Assembly: GCA_023301025.1 (NCBI GenBank) | Contig: JALZUR010000020.1 | Span: 62,001 to 126,000, forward strand | Length of the DNA stretch: 64,000 bases | Origin: Bdellovibrionales bacterium | GTDB taxonomy: Bacteria; Bdellovibrionota; Bdellovibrionia; Bdellovibrionales; UBA1609 | Direction: 5' to 3' | The notes under the pieces: model-generated | The model's database searches: none | What the model was told of the DNA's origin: nothing | The model's input: the letters and a program-made list of their open reading frames with translations, nothing else | Shown: piece by piece, positions 53,466 to 62,557 of the stretch | Position numbering within the stretch: position 1 is the stretch's first letter | Layout of the letters: each line of letters begins with the position of its first letter | Program-made: the position numbers and the translations under genes

Positions 53466-55046
53466 ATGACTGAAAATCGAGTTGTAATTTTAGGAACGGG
53501 TTTGGCTGGACTTTTTACGGCTCTTAAGCTGTCACAATCTAACGTTAAATCATTAGTTATCACCAAAGGGAACTTAAGCCAAACCAATACCTGGCGGGCT
53601 CAAGGTGGGATTGCTTCTGCTTTTTCAAAGTCTGACAGTCCTCAAAATCACCTTAGAGATACCTTAGCAGCTGGTGACGGGTTATGCTCAGTAGAAAATG
53701 CAAAAAGAATTATCGAAGCTGCTCCTAAAACCATAATTGAGTTTATTTCAGAAGGTATGGAGTTTGATAAAACAGCAGACGAATACTCTTTGGGCCAAGA
53801 AGGTGGCCACCATGAAAGACGAATTTTACATGTCAGTGATCAAACTGGTAAAGCGATGCACAGTTTATTGGTAGATAAAATCAAAAAAGAACACTCGAAT
53901 ACCATTATGATTTTAGAAAACGCTATGGCTTATAAAGTTGATTCTATTCAAACTGGCTACAACATTATGACTACAAGTCCCGAAGAGGATGAAATACACA
54001 ACATTAAAGCAAGACATTTAGTTTTAGCCACAGGTGGTGCTGGAAAAGCGTTTTTATACACCTCAAACTGGAGGGGCGCTACAGGAGACGGTTTTAAACT
54101 TGCGCATGATTTAGGTTGTGAACTTATTAATGCTGAACTTGTTCAGTTCCATCCCACGTGTTTGTTTCACCCCAAAGCTCAACGCTTTTTAATTTCAGAA
54201 GCTCTTCGCGGTGAAGGTGCAAAGCTTCTTAACCATAAAGGTGAGCGATTTATGAGTTCTTACCCTCAGGCTGAACTCTCACCGAGAGATCAAGTGTCTC
54301 TAGCTATCACAAAAGAAATCAAAAATTCAGATAAAGATTTTGTTTTTCTAGATATCAGACACAAAAGCAAAGATTTTCTTAGAAAAAGATTCTCTTCAAT
54401 ATTTAAGTTTTGTTTAAACTTAAATATTGATATTAGTAAAGATCTTATTCCAGTTGTTCCGGCTGCTCACTATTTTTGTGGAGGAATTGCTACAGACTCT
54501 TCGCTGACACAAACAAATAAAGAAGGACTTTATGCAGTAGGAGAAGCTGCTTACACAGGACTTCATGGAGCAAATAGACTTGCGTCAAACTCACTCTTAG
54601 AATGTCTAGTCTCTGCTAAATTGTGTGCTGAAAAAATAAAAGACTCAAAGCTTCAAAATCATTTTGAGTGGACCTCACAAAAGAATAGCCCTAAACAGTA
54701 TTCATCAAAAGATATAGAAGATGTACAAAGTCTGTGGACGACGGTTCGCACACTCTCATGGAATAAACTAGGTTTGCATCGTTCAAAAGACGAACTTATA
54801 GAAGCAAAGCAAAGCTTGGAAAAAATAGAAGCTAAATTACTACAAATGAGTAAAAGACTCTCCAAACACCCTCCTTTTTGTGAACTTCAAAGTATAACTT
54901 TCTATGCTAAGGCAGGAGTAGAAGGGGCACTCTTAAGAAAAGAAAGCAGGGGCTGTCACTATAGACTAGACTTTTTGGATAAAAACAATGACCTTTACAA
55001 CACCTCTTTTCAAAAAAACCAAAGCAGCAAGGTAGGTTTAGCATAA
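53466..55046 (+). CDS. nadB: L-aspartate oxidase
   Basis: The 526-residue FAD enzyme oxidises L-aspartate to iminoaspartate, the first step of NAD synthesis. Seen: VILGTGLAGLFTALKL (FAD site), TNTWRAQGGIASA, EGGHHERRILHVSDQTGKAM, VQFHPTCLF, RFLISEALRGEGAKL and GANRLASNSLLECLVSAK. AAGG lies 6 nt before ATG 53466. nadA and nadC are not in this window. Its stop overlaps the next ATG (TAATG). Confidence 0.94.
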   Translation: MTENRVVILGTGLAGLFTALKLSQSNVKSLVITKGNLSQTNTWRAQGGIASAFSKSDSPQNHLRDTLAAGDGLCSVENAKRIIEAAPKTIIEFISEGMEFDKTADEYSLGQEGGHHERRILHVSDQTGKAMHSLLVDKIKKEHSNTIMILENAMAYKVDSIQTGYNIMTTSPEEDEIHNIKARHLVLATGGAGKAFLYTSNWRGATGDGFKLAHDLGCELINAELVQFHPTCLFHPKAQRFLISEALRGEGAKLLNHKGERFMSSYPQAELSPRDQVSLAITKEIKNSDKDFVFLDIRHKSKDFLRKRFSSIFKFCLNLNIDISKDLIPVVPAAHYFCGGIATDSSLTQTNKEGLYAVGEAAYTGLHGANRLASNSLLECLVSAKLCAEKIKDSKLQNHFEWTSQKNSPKQYSSKDIEDVQSLWTTVRTLSWNKLGLHRSKDELIEAKQSLEKIEAKLLQMSKRLSKHPPFCELQSITFYAKAGVEGALLRKESRGCHYRLDFLDKNNDLYNTSFQKNQSSKVGLA

Positions 55047-55879
55047 TGTCTGAAATCAACATTGAAACTCATCATCTAAAAAACCTGGAAAGAAACTCTA
55101 AAATATACACACAAAATTATTCTAAGAATAATACAATTCCAAAAGTACAGATTCTTTTAACCCACGGCCTGGGAGAGCATTGTGATTCTTACAGGCATTT
55201 TGCTACTTTTTTAGCCCAACGTTTACCCGTAAAAATATACACTTGGGACCTTTGTGGACATGGAAAATCTTCAGGCCAACGCGGTTATGTTGGAGACGTT
55301 GAGTGGTTTATTGAAGATTATAAACTAGCACTTAAACAACTTGATAAAAAGATTCCTACGGTCACCTTTTCACACTCCCTTGGAGGTTTAATAAACTGTA
55401 CGGCAATCCAAAAATACATGGCTCTAAAAAACTACAAACATGTCTTAAGTATTTACTCAAACCCTTGCTTTAGATTAAAAATTAAACCACCGGTATGGAA
55501 AGAAAAGGGTGCAGAGTTATTAAAGTCTCTTGCCCCTAGATTAACTTTAGGGAATGAGCTGAATCCTGAGGCAATCTCTTTGGATGTTGAACATTTAAAG
55601 AAAATCGCAAAAGACTCATTAAGGCACAACAAAATTTCACCAAGACTTTTTACAGGCATGACAAAGTGGATGAACGATCTTGAGGTTCATACCCAAGAAC
55701 CACCAACAGCTGCACTTCTTTCTGTCAAAGACAGCATCTGCGACTATACAAGATCACAGTTTATTTTATCAAAAGGACAATTCATGCTCTTTGACCAATC
55801 AATGCATGAAATTTTAAATGATTTACATAAAGAAAAAGCTTATCATCAGGTCTTGGAGTGGATTGATGAAAAAATATAG
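55046..55879 (+). CDS. Alpha/beta hydrolase, lysophospholipase/monoacylglycerol lipase-like
   Basis: The 277-residue protein has the Hydrolase_4 layout: oxyanion segment ILLTHGLGEHCDSYRHFA, WDLCGHGKSSGQRGYV and the nucleophile elbow FSHSLGG (Ser about 110). A cap and a C-terminal His (DQSMHEILND) follow. The Asp of the triad is expected in VKDSICD. It probably cleaves lipid esters in the cytoplasm, as no signal peptide is visible. It overlaps nadB by one base and the next gene by 14 bp. Confidence 0.82.
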   Translation: MSEINIETHHLKNLERNSKIYTQNYSKNNTIPKVQILLTHGLGEHCDSYRHFATFLAQRLPVKIYTWDLCGHGKSSGQRGYVGDVEWFIEDYKLALKQLDKKIPTVTFSHSLGGLINCTAIQKYMALKNYKHVLSIYSNPCFRLKIKPPVWKEKGAELLKSLAPRLTLGNELNPEAISLDVEHLKKIAKDSLRHNKISPRLFTGMTKWMNDLEVHTQEPPTAALLSVKDSICDYTRSQFILSKGQFMLFDQSMHEILNDLHKEKAYHQVLEWIDEKI

Positions 55880-56465
55880 TTCTTTAATTTATTTGTTTTT
55901 CTTAATACTGGGTTCATGTCAGCATAAGACTATTAACCCTAAGCTTTCATCTGATTGGAGACCTTTATCAAAACAAAGTCGCTTTAGTCTTATCAAAAAA
56001 GCTACAAAAAACTTTCAACAGTACAATGGTCTTGATCTACTTTTTGATATGAATGTTACATTCTTAAACGAAAAGATTTTAAAAGATAATTTGAAGATTA
56101 AGTCCCAATACATGATGTGGGATCTTCAACAAGCACAAGATGAAGAATCAAAGCTAGATCTTTTTAAATTAAACCAATCACAGTTTTTCGTTACACTCTA
56201 TTCTAATAACAGGAATATAAACCAATTGAATTTAAAAGCTTCTGACTGGCGAGCCAATATTATTATGAGAGATGGCACCATTCACAAAGGAAGTATTCAA
56301 CTTCATGACAACTTGAAAGATCACAATGCAGTTTTTTATAATTATGTAGAATCTTGGGATAAGAAGTATTTAATCACGTTTAAAGTTCCAACATCAGATT
56401 TGATGATCAAAAAATTTATATTAGATGTGAGCTCTCCTAGAGGGGCTGCTAGGTTTAACTATTAA
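55866..56465 (+). CDS. Lipoprotein of unknown function
   Basis: The protein of about 199 residues has a lipoprotein signal (KKYSSLIYLFFLILGSC, Cys about 18) and a mature beta-rich part with no motif I recognise (WRPLSKQSRF; MIKKFILDVSSPRGAARF). ATG 55866 is chosen because the signal begins there; a frame from 55818 would place the signal internally. It is the last gene of the nadB series and meets the addA gene tail to tail. Confidence 0.62.
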   Translation: MKKYSSLIYLFFLILGSCQHKTINPKLSSDWRPLSKQSRFSLIKKATKNFQQYNGLDLLFDMNVTFLNEKILKDNLKIKSQYMMWDLQQAQDEESKLDLFKLNQSQFFVTLYSNNRNINQLNLKASDWRANIIMRDGTIHKGSIQLHDNLKDHNAVFYNYVESWDKKYLITFKVPTSDLMIKKFILDVSSPRGAARFNY

Positions 56466-56496
56466 TTTATAAACGAAGAGTTATCAATGGTGTTTT

Positions 56497-59337
56497 TTAA
56501 ATAGATTCAATAAATGTTTTTTTTAAAACAGGATAAGTAAGAACCAATTTAAAATCTCTTCCTGTTTTTGAAGGAAGATAATCTTCCAAAATATTTTTGT
56601 ACCTTAACAGCTGTTCAAATCCTTTCTTCTTACTATTTAAAGCACCTGTCTTGTAATCTACAATCCAAACTGTTTCTTTAACTTCAGCCCAAAGATCAAT
56701 CTTACCGGCTTCTGTTTTTTGAGTGCTCTTGTTAAAGAAATCATAGCCCCATTCCCTAAAGCCAGTATTTAATATTTCATTAAAAGGAAAGAGTGGTTCA
56801 TTTTTTAAATACTCCAATGCATCTAAAAAAACTTTCTCAACATTACTCTTACTAGTAGATTCATCGTTTTCATTAAAGTCTGCTTTATCAACAAAAGCCC
56901 ATTGTCTTTCCATAAAAGAATGAAACTCAACACCTTTCTTAATCTTGTCTAAAGATGCATAAACATCAACAACGTTTTGATTCTCTGAACTCTCTGAACT
57001 CTCTGAACTCGTATATTCAAGCTTATCCATATTCAAAGCAAAAGTTTTTATATCTACTTTCTCGATATTTTTGTTATTTACCACTAATGGGCTTTCACAA
57101 TAAATATCAGAGTTTTGATTCGAAGGAACTGATATTTGTGTTAGATTTAGCTCATCTAATTCTTTCAATTTTAAAACATGACTCATCCAAGATGGCTCAA
57201 ATGGCTTTTTTTCTTTTTTTCCAGAACCAAGTAATGTCAATGAATCTCTTGCTCTAGTTAAAGCGACATAAAAAAGTCTTCGACTCTCCATCTTCTTGAT
57301 TTCTTTTTCCTTAGAAATCTTATTCTGATACCACTCAGGAAAAAGTCTATTACTTTCACTAATTTTTAACTTACCAGCTGATATTTTAGATACGTCATCA
57401 TAAAATAAAGGGTAATTGTCTAAATCTCGATAAGCTTGATTAGCACCTAGAATAAACACATGCTTAGCCTCAAGCCCTTTTGATCCATGAATGGTCATAA
57501 GCTTAAAAGAGCTCTTCTTTTCAACGCTCTCTTTACCAAAAGGATAAAAACCATTCAAAAGATCTTCACAAAAAGCTTTAATATTAAAATCTGTTTTACT
57601 TTCCTCATCCTCTAACGCTTTTAAAATCTTAAAAGAATTAAATTCTTTTAGAGTAGAAGTGTTTGAATCTTTTAGAATGTCAAAAAATCCAAATTCATTA
57701 ATCAAATATCTAAAAGATGCAGAAAAGCTTAAATTTAAATTCTTAACTTCTAATAGTTTTGGAATATTTCCACTTTTGGAAGTTAAAACAATGTCCCATA
57801 AAGAATGCTCTTCATTTTTTATTAATTCTATTTCTTTTTTTTCTTCTAAAAACTCTGTAATCTGTTTAGGTGAAATATTCATGCAATCAGAAAATAAAAG
57901 TGTCAGTAAAGAACTTTCATTACTACTCTCATCTAAAAAAAGTAAAAAATTAATCAAAACTACAGCTTCAGTAAAATCATCTAACTTGCTTCCATACAAA
58001 GGTAAAACGCTATAGCCATCTTTGGTTAAATGTTTATAAGCTTTTGATAAAAATCTAGTTTGTTTGGATAAAATTAATACATCTTTAGGATCTAATTCTT
58101 TTAATTCATTCGAAAGATACTCTAATTCTTTTTCGAAAGATTCATCCTCAAAAAAAACAATATCGACTCTACCCTCTTCATCTCTTGTAACTTTAAGTTC
58201 ATCAAAATCAGAAAATAATTTTCGAGACACTTGATTTACAAAATTAACAATTTTTGAAGAAGACCTATAACTACTGGTTTTATATTCAATGTTATTTGTT
58301 TCTTTTTTAATGCGACTGTACTCATCATCAAAAATTTTCTTCCTGGCTCCTCTAAAAAAATAGATACTCTGAAAAGGATCACCAACATAATACTTTACTG
58401 AATCCGAACACAGTCTATCTATAATAAATTTTTGCTCAGGATTGGTATCTTGATATTCATCAAAAAAACAGTAGTCCCATTTACTCTTAACCGTAGAGTG
58501 ATTTATGGCTTTAATTAGAAGATGTTCCATATCCTCAATAGTGTATAATTTATTAGCTTTAACGAAGATACCAAATTTTTTAGACCAAAGATCATAAATC
58601 GTTTTTAAAATATCATTGTATTTTTCAAATCCATCAATAAAAAATTTCTTATTAAAGTCTTTTGTAAGATATTTGTAGAGCTCTTTGTGCTCATTTTTAT
58701 CAATTTTAGTAGAAAAATTTTCAAGTTCATCAAAAGAGCTAAGACTACATACTTCATTTTTTATTTTATCAGAGAATACATCTTCCTGATCTAAGATACC
58801 TATAAGATGACTTTTAATACTTTCTAAGAGTTCTTTAATAGATACTGAAATATACTTGAAACCTCTCCTTTCAAGTTTAATAAAATACTTAAGAATTTCG
58901 TTAAACATGTAAGAGTCATTAAAATAATCAATAAAGTTACTTTCTTTAACAATGTCTATTAAAAAACCTTTCGCACAATGAGTCTTATACGAACTAGAAA
59001 TAAATTTATTGCTTCCAGAGGCTTCTAAATCTAAATCTCGCAATACTGACGAAAATACACTGTGCATCGTTCCTACTTCCAAATAAGCAGAAAGACAGAA
59101 TTTTAAAAAATTCCTATCCTCAATTTTACCTGCTTGTTTAATCAAACGCTCAGAAAGTTCATTTGCAGCTTTTATTGTAAATGTTGTAAGTAATATTCTT
59201 GGGTTTTTATTATAAACTAGATTGTGTGTTCTATAAGTCTCATAAACCTCATTTATTAAAGTTGTAGTTTTACCTGCACCTGCAGTTGCTCTAACTATCT
59301 TATCATTATCTAAATGAAGGATGGGCTGTCCGTACAC
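56497..59337 (-). CDS. addA: AddA-type UvrD-family helicase-nuclease
   Basis: The protein of about 946 residues has the superfamily-1 helicase motifs: Walker A ATAGAGKTTT (about 18-27), motif II DEYQDTNPEQ, motif III VGDPFQSIYFFRGA, SSYRSS, MTIHGSKGLEAKHVF and VALTRARD. A C-terminal PD-(D/E)XK nuclease shows KIDLWAE...WIVDYKTG. With AddB it would process double-strand breaks for recombination. It is shorter than most AddA. GTG 59335-59337 is preferred because GGAG lies 6 nt upstream; TTG at 59349 is an alternative. It overlaps addB. Confidence 0.82.
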   Translation of the reverse strand: MYGQPILHLDNDKIVRATAGAGKTTTLINEVYETYRTHNLVYNKNPRILLTTFTIKAANELSERLIKQAGKIEDRNFLKFCLSAYLEVGTMHSVFSSVLRDLDLEASGSNKFISSSYKTHCAKGFLIDIVKESNFIDYFNDSYMFNEILKYFIKLERRGFKYISVSIKELLESIKSHLIGILDQEDVFSDKIKNEVCSLSSFDELENFSTKIDKNEHKELYKYLTKDFNKKFFIDGFEKYNDILKTIYDLWSKKFGIFVKANKLYTIEDMEHLLIKAINHSTVKSKWDYCFFDEYQDTNPEQKFIIDRLCSDSVKYYVGDPFQSIYFFRGARKKIFDDEYSRIKKETNNIEYKTSSYRSSSKIVNFVNQVSRKLFSDFDELKVTRDEEGRVDIVFFEDESFEKELEYLSNELKELDPKDVLILSKQTRFLSKAYKHLTKDGYSVLPLYGSKLDDFTEAVVLINFLLFLDESSNESSLLTLLFSDCMNISPKQITEFLEEKKEIELIKNEEHSLWDIVLTSKSGNIPKLLEVKNLNLSFSASFRYLINEFGFFDILKDSNTSTLKEFNSFKILKALEDEESKTDFNIKAFCEDLLNGFYPFGKESVEKKSSFKLMTIHGSKGLEAKHVFILGANQAYRDLDNYPLFYDDVSKISAGKLKISESNRLFPEWYQNKISKEKEIKKMESRRLFYVALTRARDSLTLLGSGKKEKKPFEPSWMSHVLKLKELDELNLTQISVPSNQNSDIYCESPLVVNNKNIEKVDIKTFALNMDKLEYTSSESSESSENQNVVDVYASLDKIKKGVEFHSFMERQWAFVDKADFNENDESTSKSNVEKVFLDALEYLKNEPLFPFNEILNTGFREWGYDFFNKSTQKTEAGKIDLWAEVKETVWIVDYKTGALNSKKKGFEQLLRYKNILEDYLPSKTGRDFKLVLTYPVLKKTFIESI
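56984..57010. repeat. 9-bp tandem repeat, three copies, within addA
   Basis: Three perfect copies of TCTGAACTC follow each other inside the helicase-nuclease gene. On the coding strand they give repeated Glu-Ser-Ser in the linker between helicase and nuclease domains. The unit is a multiple of three, so copy-number changes would keep the frame and only vary linker length. Confidence 0.85.
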
Positions 59338-61685
59338 TGATATCTCCAATCACATTTCTTACAGTTGTCAATTTTAACTGGTGAAGCATCAAACTGTTCA
59401 CTCTTAATTTTGTTTATATTTTCAAGCAACCTCTTTTTAAACAAATCTAGCTTACTATCAAACTTTACCTTATCAATAACACCACTTTTTTCTTTAACAA
59501 GTGGAGACTCTTTATAAAGCTCTTTAAATAAAAAGCCTTTTTCTCTTTTATGAGATCCTAAATTGATAAACTGAAACCCTAGAATATCATTAAACGTGCC
59601 CACACACCCAAGATCAGCAGCCATGTAATATAAAAACGCCTGTGCATTTAACGGAGACTCTTCTTTGTAAGTTGATATTGCATAGGTGCTAGCTGAAGAT
59701 CTTTTATAATCGTATAAAAGTAGGTTTCCAAAAGTATCTTTATCAATTCGGTCAATACTACCTTTTATCTCTATGTCACTTGAGCCTTTTTCTTTTGAGA
59801 TTTCATTGGTTTTTGAATTCACGTAAAAAACAAACTTTTTTTCTACTTTGTAAATATCAATCTCTTGGTCCTTTACAAACTGAAGTTCAGATTTAAAAAA
59901 AGGCCAAAGATTTTGACAATGTAGTAGAATCTGCTCTTTTCTCCATTCTAAAAAAACATTATCGTTTTCTAAGTAAGAAAAAACTATCTCTTTAAAAAGA
60001 CTTTCATTTATTTCATGTTTACTTTCAACTTTTTTTAACTCCTCCATTATCTTATGCATTAACACACCTTCATCTCGAGCAGACATAATATAATCGTCTT
60101 CAACTTTTTTTTGAAGCTTCATCTCTTTTTCAAAATAATATTTTTTAGGGCAGTTATAATAAGACCCTAGTGAACTAGCTGACAAAACTAAGGTTTCTTT
60201 TACACGTTTTTTTTCTTCATTAGAGTTTTTGACCTCCAACTGTCTAAATGATCTATCAGTAAACACGCTTTTTCCATCTTTGTCTTGCAAGGTCTTTAAA
60301 AGACCTGGATGCCTAGAGTCACCTTTTAGACTTATTTTAGGACATGTAGCTATTATATCGAAGCTCCCACCATATAAAAACTTAAACACTGAGTGTGACT
60401 GAGTTAAAAACAATGATTTAGAGTTAATTCCTAAGTCTGTTTGGATCTTATGAGCCAACTGAAGTGGAATAATATCCTGAGCCTTTGATTGAAAAAGCTC
60501 AGCACCCCACCCTAAAATAATTGAATCTTGATCACTTTTTTCCGGCGGCTGTCCAAAACTATAAAAATTTAAATTAGTTTTTATTTTTTTACTTGATTTA
60601 AAAAGATTAATAAACTTTTTTTCTATAAGATTTAACCACGTGTGTTCATCCGCTAAAAAATTATCTTCTAAATAAATCATAATTTCACTAAAAAAATTAA
60701 GAGTTTTATCTTTAATAGATTCTTCATTTATATTTTGATACAAAAACTCTTGAAAACTAATTTTTTCAGATTTTATTTGATTAAAACTTATCAGATTTCC
60801 TAAAGGACTCTTTTGATATTTAGATTGAATAAACGAAATTTTACTTTTTATAGATTGAATTAAAGTTCTTAATTCTTCATAACTTGGATCTTCAGAGTAC
60901 GTGAATACTTGATTTTCAAAAAACTCTTTTTGATAACAGAATAATAATGATTCATATCCTTTGTTCTCTGGATAATACACATTTACATTTGGATTCTTTT
61001 TAATGAAATTTAAAACCCATCTAACCTCTTCAATTGTATCTGAAAAATTTTTATGTTTTATCCTCTCTGACCATTTATGATCATACAAATCTAATTCACT
61101 TTGCCATAAGATTTGAGGTGTTTCATAAACCTGCGCAGATGAAAGTTTTACCTTTTCTTGAAAGAATTCAGGCATAATTTGTAACTCATGATCTATAAAT
61201 CTATGTCTGGAGTTAAGTGCTAAATCCTTTAAAAGTAGCTTGGTAAAAGCTCTAGGTAGAATTTTAGAACTTACAGCCTTAACGATAATCTCCATTGAAG
61301 TTTTAAATGCTTTTTTTACTTCAATAAACTGATCACTCTCCTCTAAGTACTCATTAATTGCATTCAAAACTTGGGAATCTGTATAAATATCGTAAAAGGT
61401 GTTTACTAAAAAAAGTGACTTTTCAATTTGAACTGGATCATGGGTCTCCGAAAATAAGTAAGGATAGATATAATCATCGATTATCTTCAACCCCTCTTCT
61501 TGAACAGCCATTCTCGAAAGAGTATAGTCCAGGGTTGATATATCTCTTTCTGATACAACTTTTTTATGACTTAGTACTTGGTTTTTTAAACTCTTAGAGA
61601 CTAATGAAGATTCTACTATTAGCTCTAAACCACCATAATTACTGCGAAATTCATCAATTATCTTTTCAAACAAAATATACTCCAC
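59310..61685 (-). CDS. addB: AddB-like PD-(D/E)XK nuclease with Fe-S cysteines
   Basis: The protein of about 791 residues has a C-terminal nuclease (from about residue 510): LSASSLGSYYNCPKKYYFEKEM, EGVLMHKIMEEL, GSIDRIDKD...LLLYDYKRSS, NAQAFLYYMA and CKKCDWRYQC. One Cys before the nuclease and three after match the 4Fe-4S staple of AddB. The N-terminal helicase-like part has no visible Walker A. GTG 61683-61685 fits the start of the helical domain; an upstream frame to 61784 overlaps the divergent gene and is unlikely. It is transcribed before addA. Confidence 0.78.
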   Translation of the reverse strand: MEYILFEKIIDEFRSNYGGLELIVESSLVSKSLKNQVLSHKKVVSERDISTLDYTLSRMAVQEEGLKIIDDYIYPYLFSETHDPVQIEKSLFLVNTFYDIYTDSQVLNAINEYLEESDQFIEVKKAFKTSMEIIVKAVSSKILPRAFTKLLLKDLALNSRHRFIDHELQIMPEFFQEKVKLSSAQVYETPQILWQSELDLYDHKWSERIKHKNFSDTIEEVRWVLNFIKKNPNVNVYYPENKGYESLLFCYQKEFFENQVFTYSEDPSYEELRTLIQSIKSKISFIQSKYQKSPLGNLISFNQIKSEKISFQEFLYQNINEESIKDKTLNFFSEIMIYLEDNFLADEHTWLNLIEKKFINLFKSSKKIKTNLNFYSFGQPPEKSDQDSIILGWGAELFQSKAQDIIPLQLAHKIQTDLGINSKSLFLTQSHSVFKFLYGGSFDIIATCPKISLKGDSRHPGLLKTLQDKDGKSVFTDRSFRQLEVKNSNEEKKRVKETLVLSASSLGSYYNCPKKYYFEKEMKLQKKVEDDYIMSARDEGVLMHKIMEELKKVESKHEINESLFKEIVFSYLENDNVFLEWRKEQILLHCQNLWPFFKSELQFVKDQEIDIYKVEKKFVFYVNSKTNEISKEKGSSDIEIKGSIDRIDKDTFGNLLLYDYKRSSASTYAISTYKEESPLNAQAFLYYMAADLGCVGTFNDILGFQFINLGSHKREKGFLFKELYKESPLVKEKSGVIDKVKFDSKLDLFKKRLLENINKIKSEQFDASPVKIDNCKKCDWRYQCTDSPSFI

Positions 61686-61740
61686 ACATCTATAGCCAAT
61701 TACATTAATAAATATAATATCAATGTCGATATGTAACATT

Positions 61741-62493
61741 ATGTGGGATGACAAAACTAAGCTATTACTTGTTTCATACAACAATCATTTTCTTAAGGAA
61801 CATGTTGCTGATCTTAATGGGCACTTTGATATACAAAGAGCAAATTCTGAACAGATTGCATTTTTTCTAATACGTGAAGCTGATATCAATCTGGTTATAA
61901 TTGACACAGAGTCACCTCTTTCAACAGCGGCACATTCACTCAGACAAGCATTTGGTTACAATATCGGTCTTGTTGGTGTTGGAAACAACACTCGCACATC
62001 TATGGAAGCTGCTTTTAAATCTAGTTGTGACATTTTCATTCCAAGAGATTCACTAGCTGAACAGATTTCGTTTTCATGCTTTGCCCTTAAAAAAAGGCTT
62101 GAAAGAACAAATCAGGTTGAACAAAGAAAAAACCCTGGTCGTAAAGAAACAAAAGCAAGAATTAAAATTGGGCCGCTAGAAGTTTTTCCAAAAGATTACA
62201 CAGTTCATTACCAAGAAAAGCTTGTTAGAACGACGCCTACACAATTTAAACTACTTTTATCATTTGTTAGTAAAACAGATGAACTTCTTACTAGAGAGTG
62301 GCTTCAAGAAAATATTTGGGACAACAATAATATTTCTCATAGATCAATTGATGCTCATATTTCAAAACTTAAAAAACTACTCCCAGTATTATCTGGAGCA
62401 CTTATTAATATCTACGGAAAAGGGTATATGCTTTCTGCTCAGAACCTAGTTGAAAACAACAATGAGCTTGATCAGTATGATCAAGCCAGTTGA
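61741..62493 (+). CDS. Atypical response regulator with OmpR-type winged helix
   Basis: The protein of about 250 residues has a receiver-like N-terminal domain (about 4-118) and an OmpR/PhoB-type DNA-binding domain (about 140-245; KIGPLEVFPKDYTVHY, TPTQFKLLLSFV, WLQENIWDNNNISHRSIDAHISKLKKLL, IYGKGYML). In the receiver the acidic pair is replaced (LLLVSYNN), although an Asp remains in VIIDTESP, and the Lys is missing (IPRDS), so normal phosphorylation is doubtful. ATG 61741 is preferred because a TATAAT box at 61713-61718 would put transcription start after the ATG at 61723. It is divergent from addB. Confidence 0.8.
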   Translation: MWDDKTKLLLVSYNNHFLKEHVADLNGHFDIQRANSEQIAFFLIREADINLVIIDTESPLSTAAHSLRQAFGYNIGLVGVGNNTRTSMEAAFKSSCDIFIPRDSLAEQISFSCFALKKRLERTNQVEQRKNPGRKETKARIKIGPLEVFPKDYTVHYQEKLVRTTPTQFKLLLSFVSKTDELLTREWLQENIWDNNNISHRSIDAHISKLKKLLPVLSGALINIYGKGYMLSAQNLVENNNELDQYDQAS

Positions 62494-62503
62494 TAGTGTT
62501 TTT
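62466..62503 (+). terminator. Hairpin overlapping the 3' end of the response-regulator gene
   Basis: A perfect stem of 9 bp (GCTTGATCA / TGATCAAGC, loop GTA, 62466-62486) lies in the last codons of the gene, and a T-rich stretch (GTGTTTTTATT) follows about 10 nt later. It may be an imperfect terminator or an mRNA 3'-end stabiliser. Confidence 0.45.
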
Positions 62504-62557
62504 ATTCGTATAACTTCGCAAACTTAAAGTTTAGAACTTATTGTCAGTTTTGTTAAA

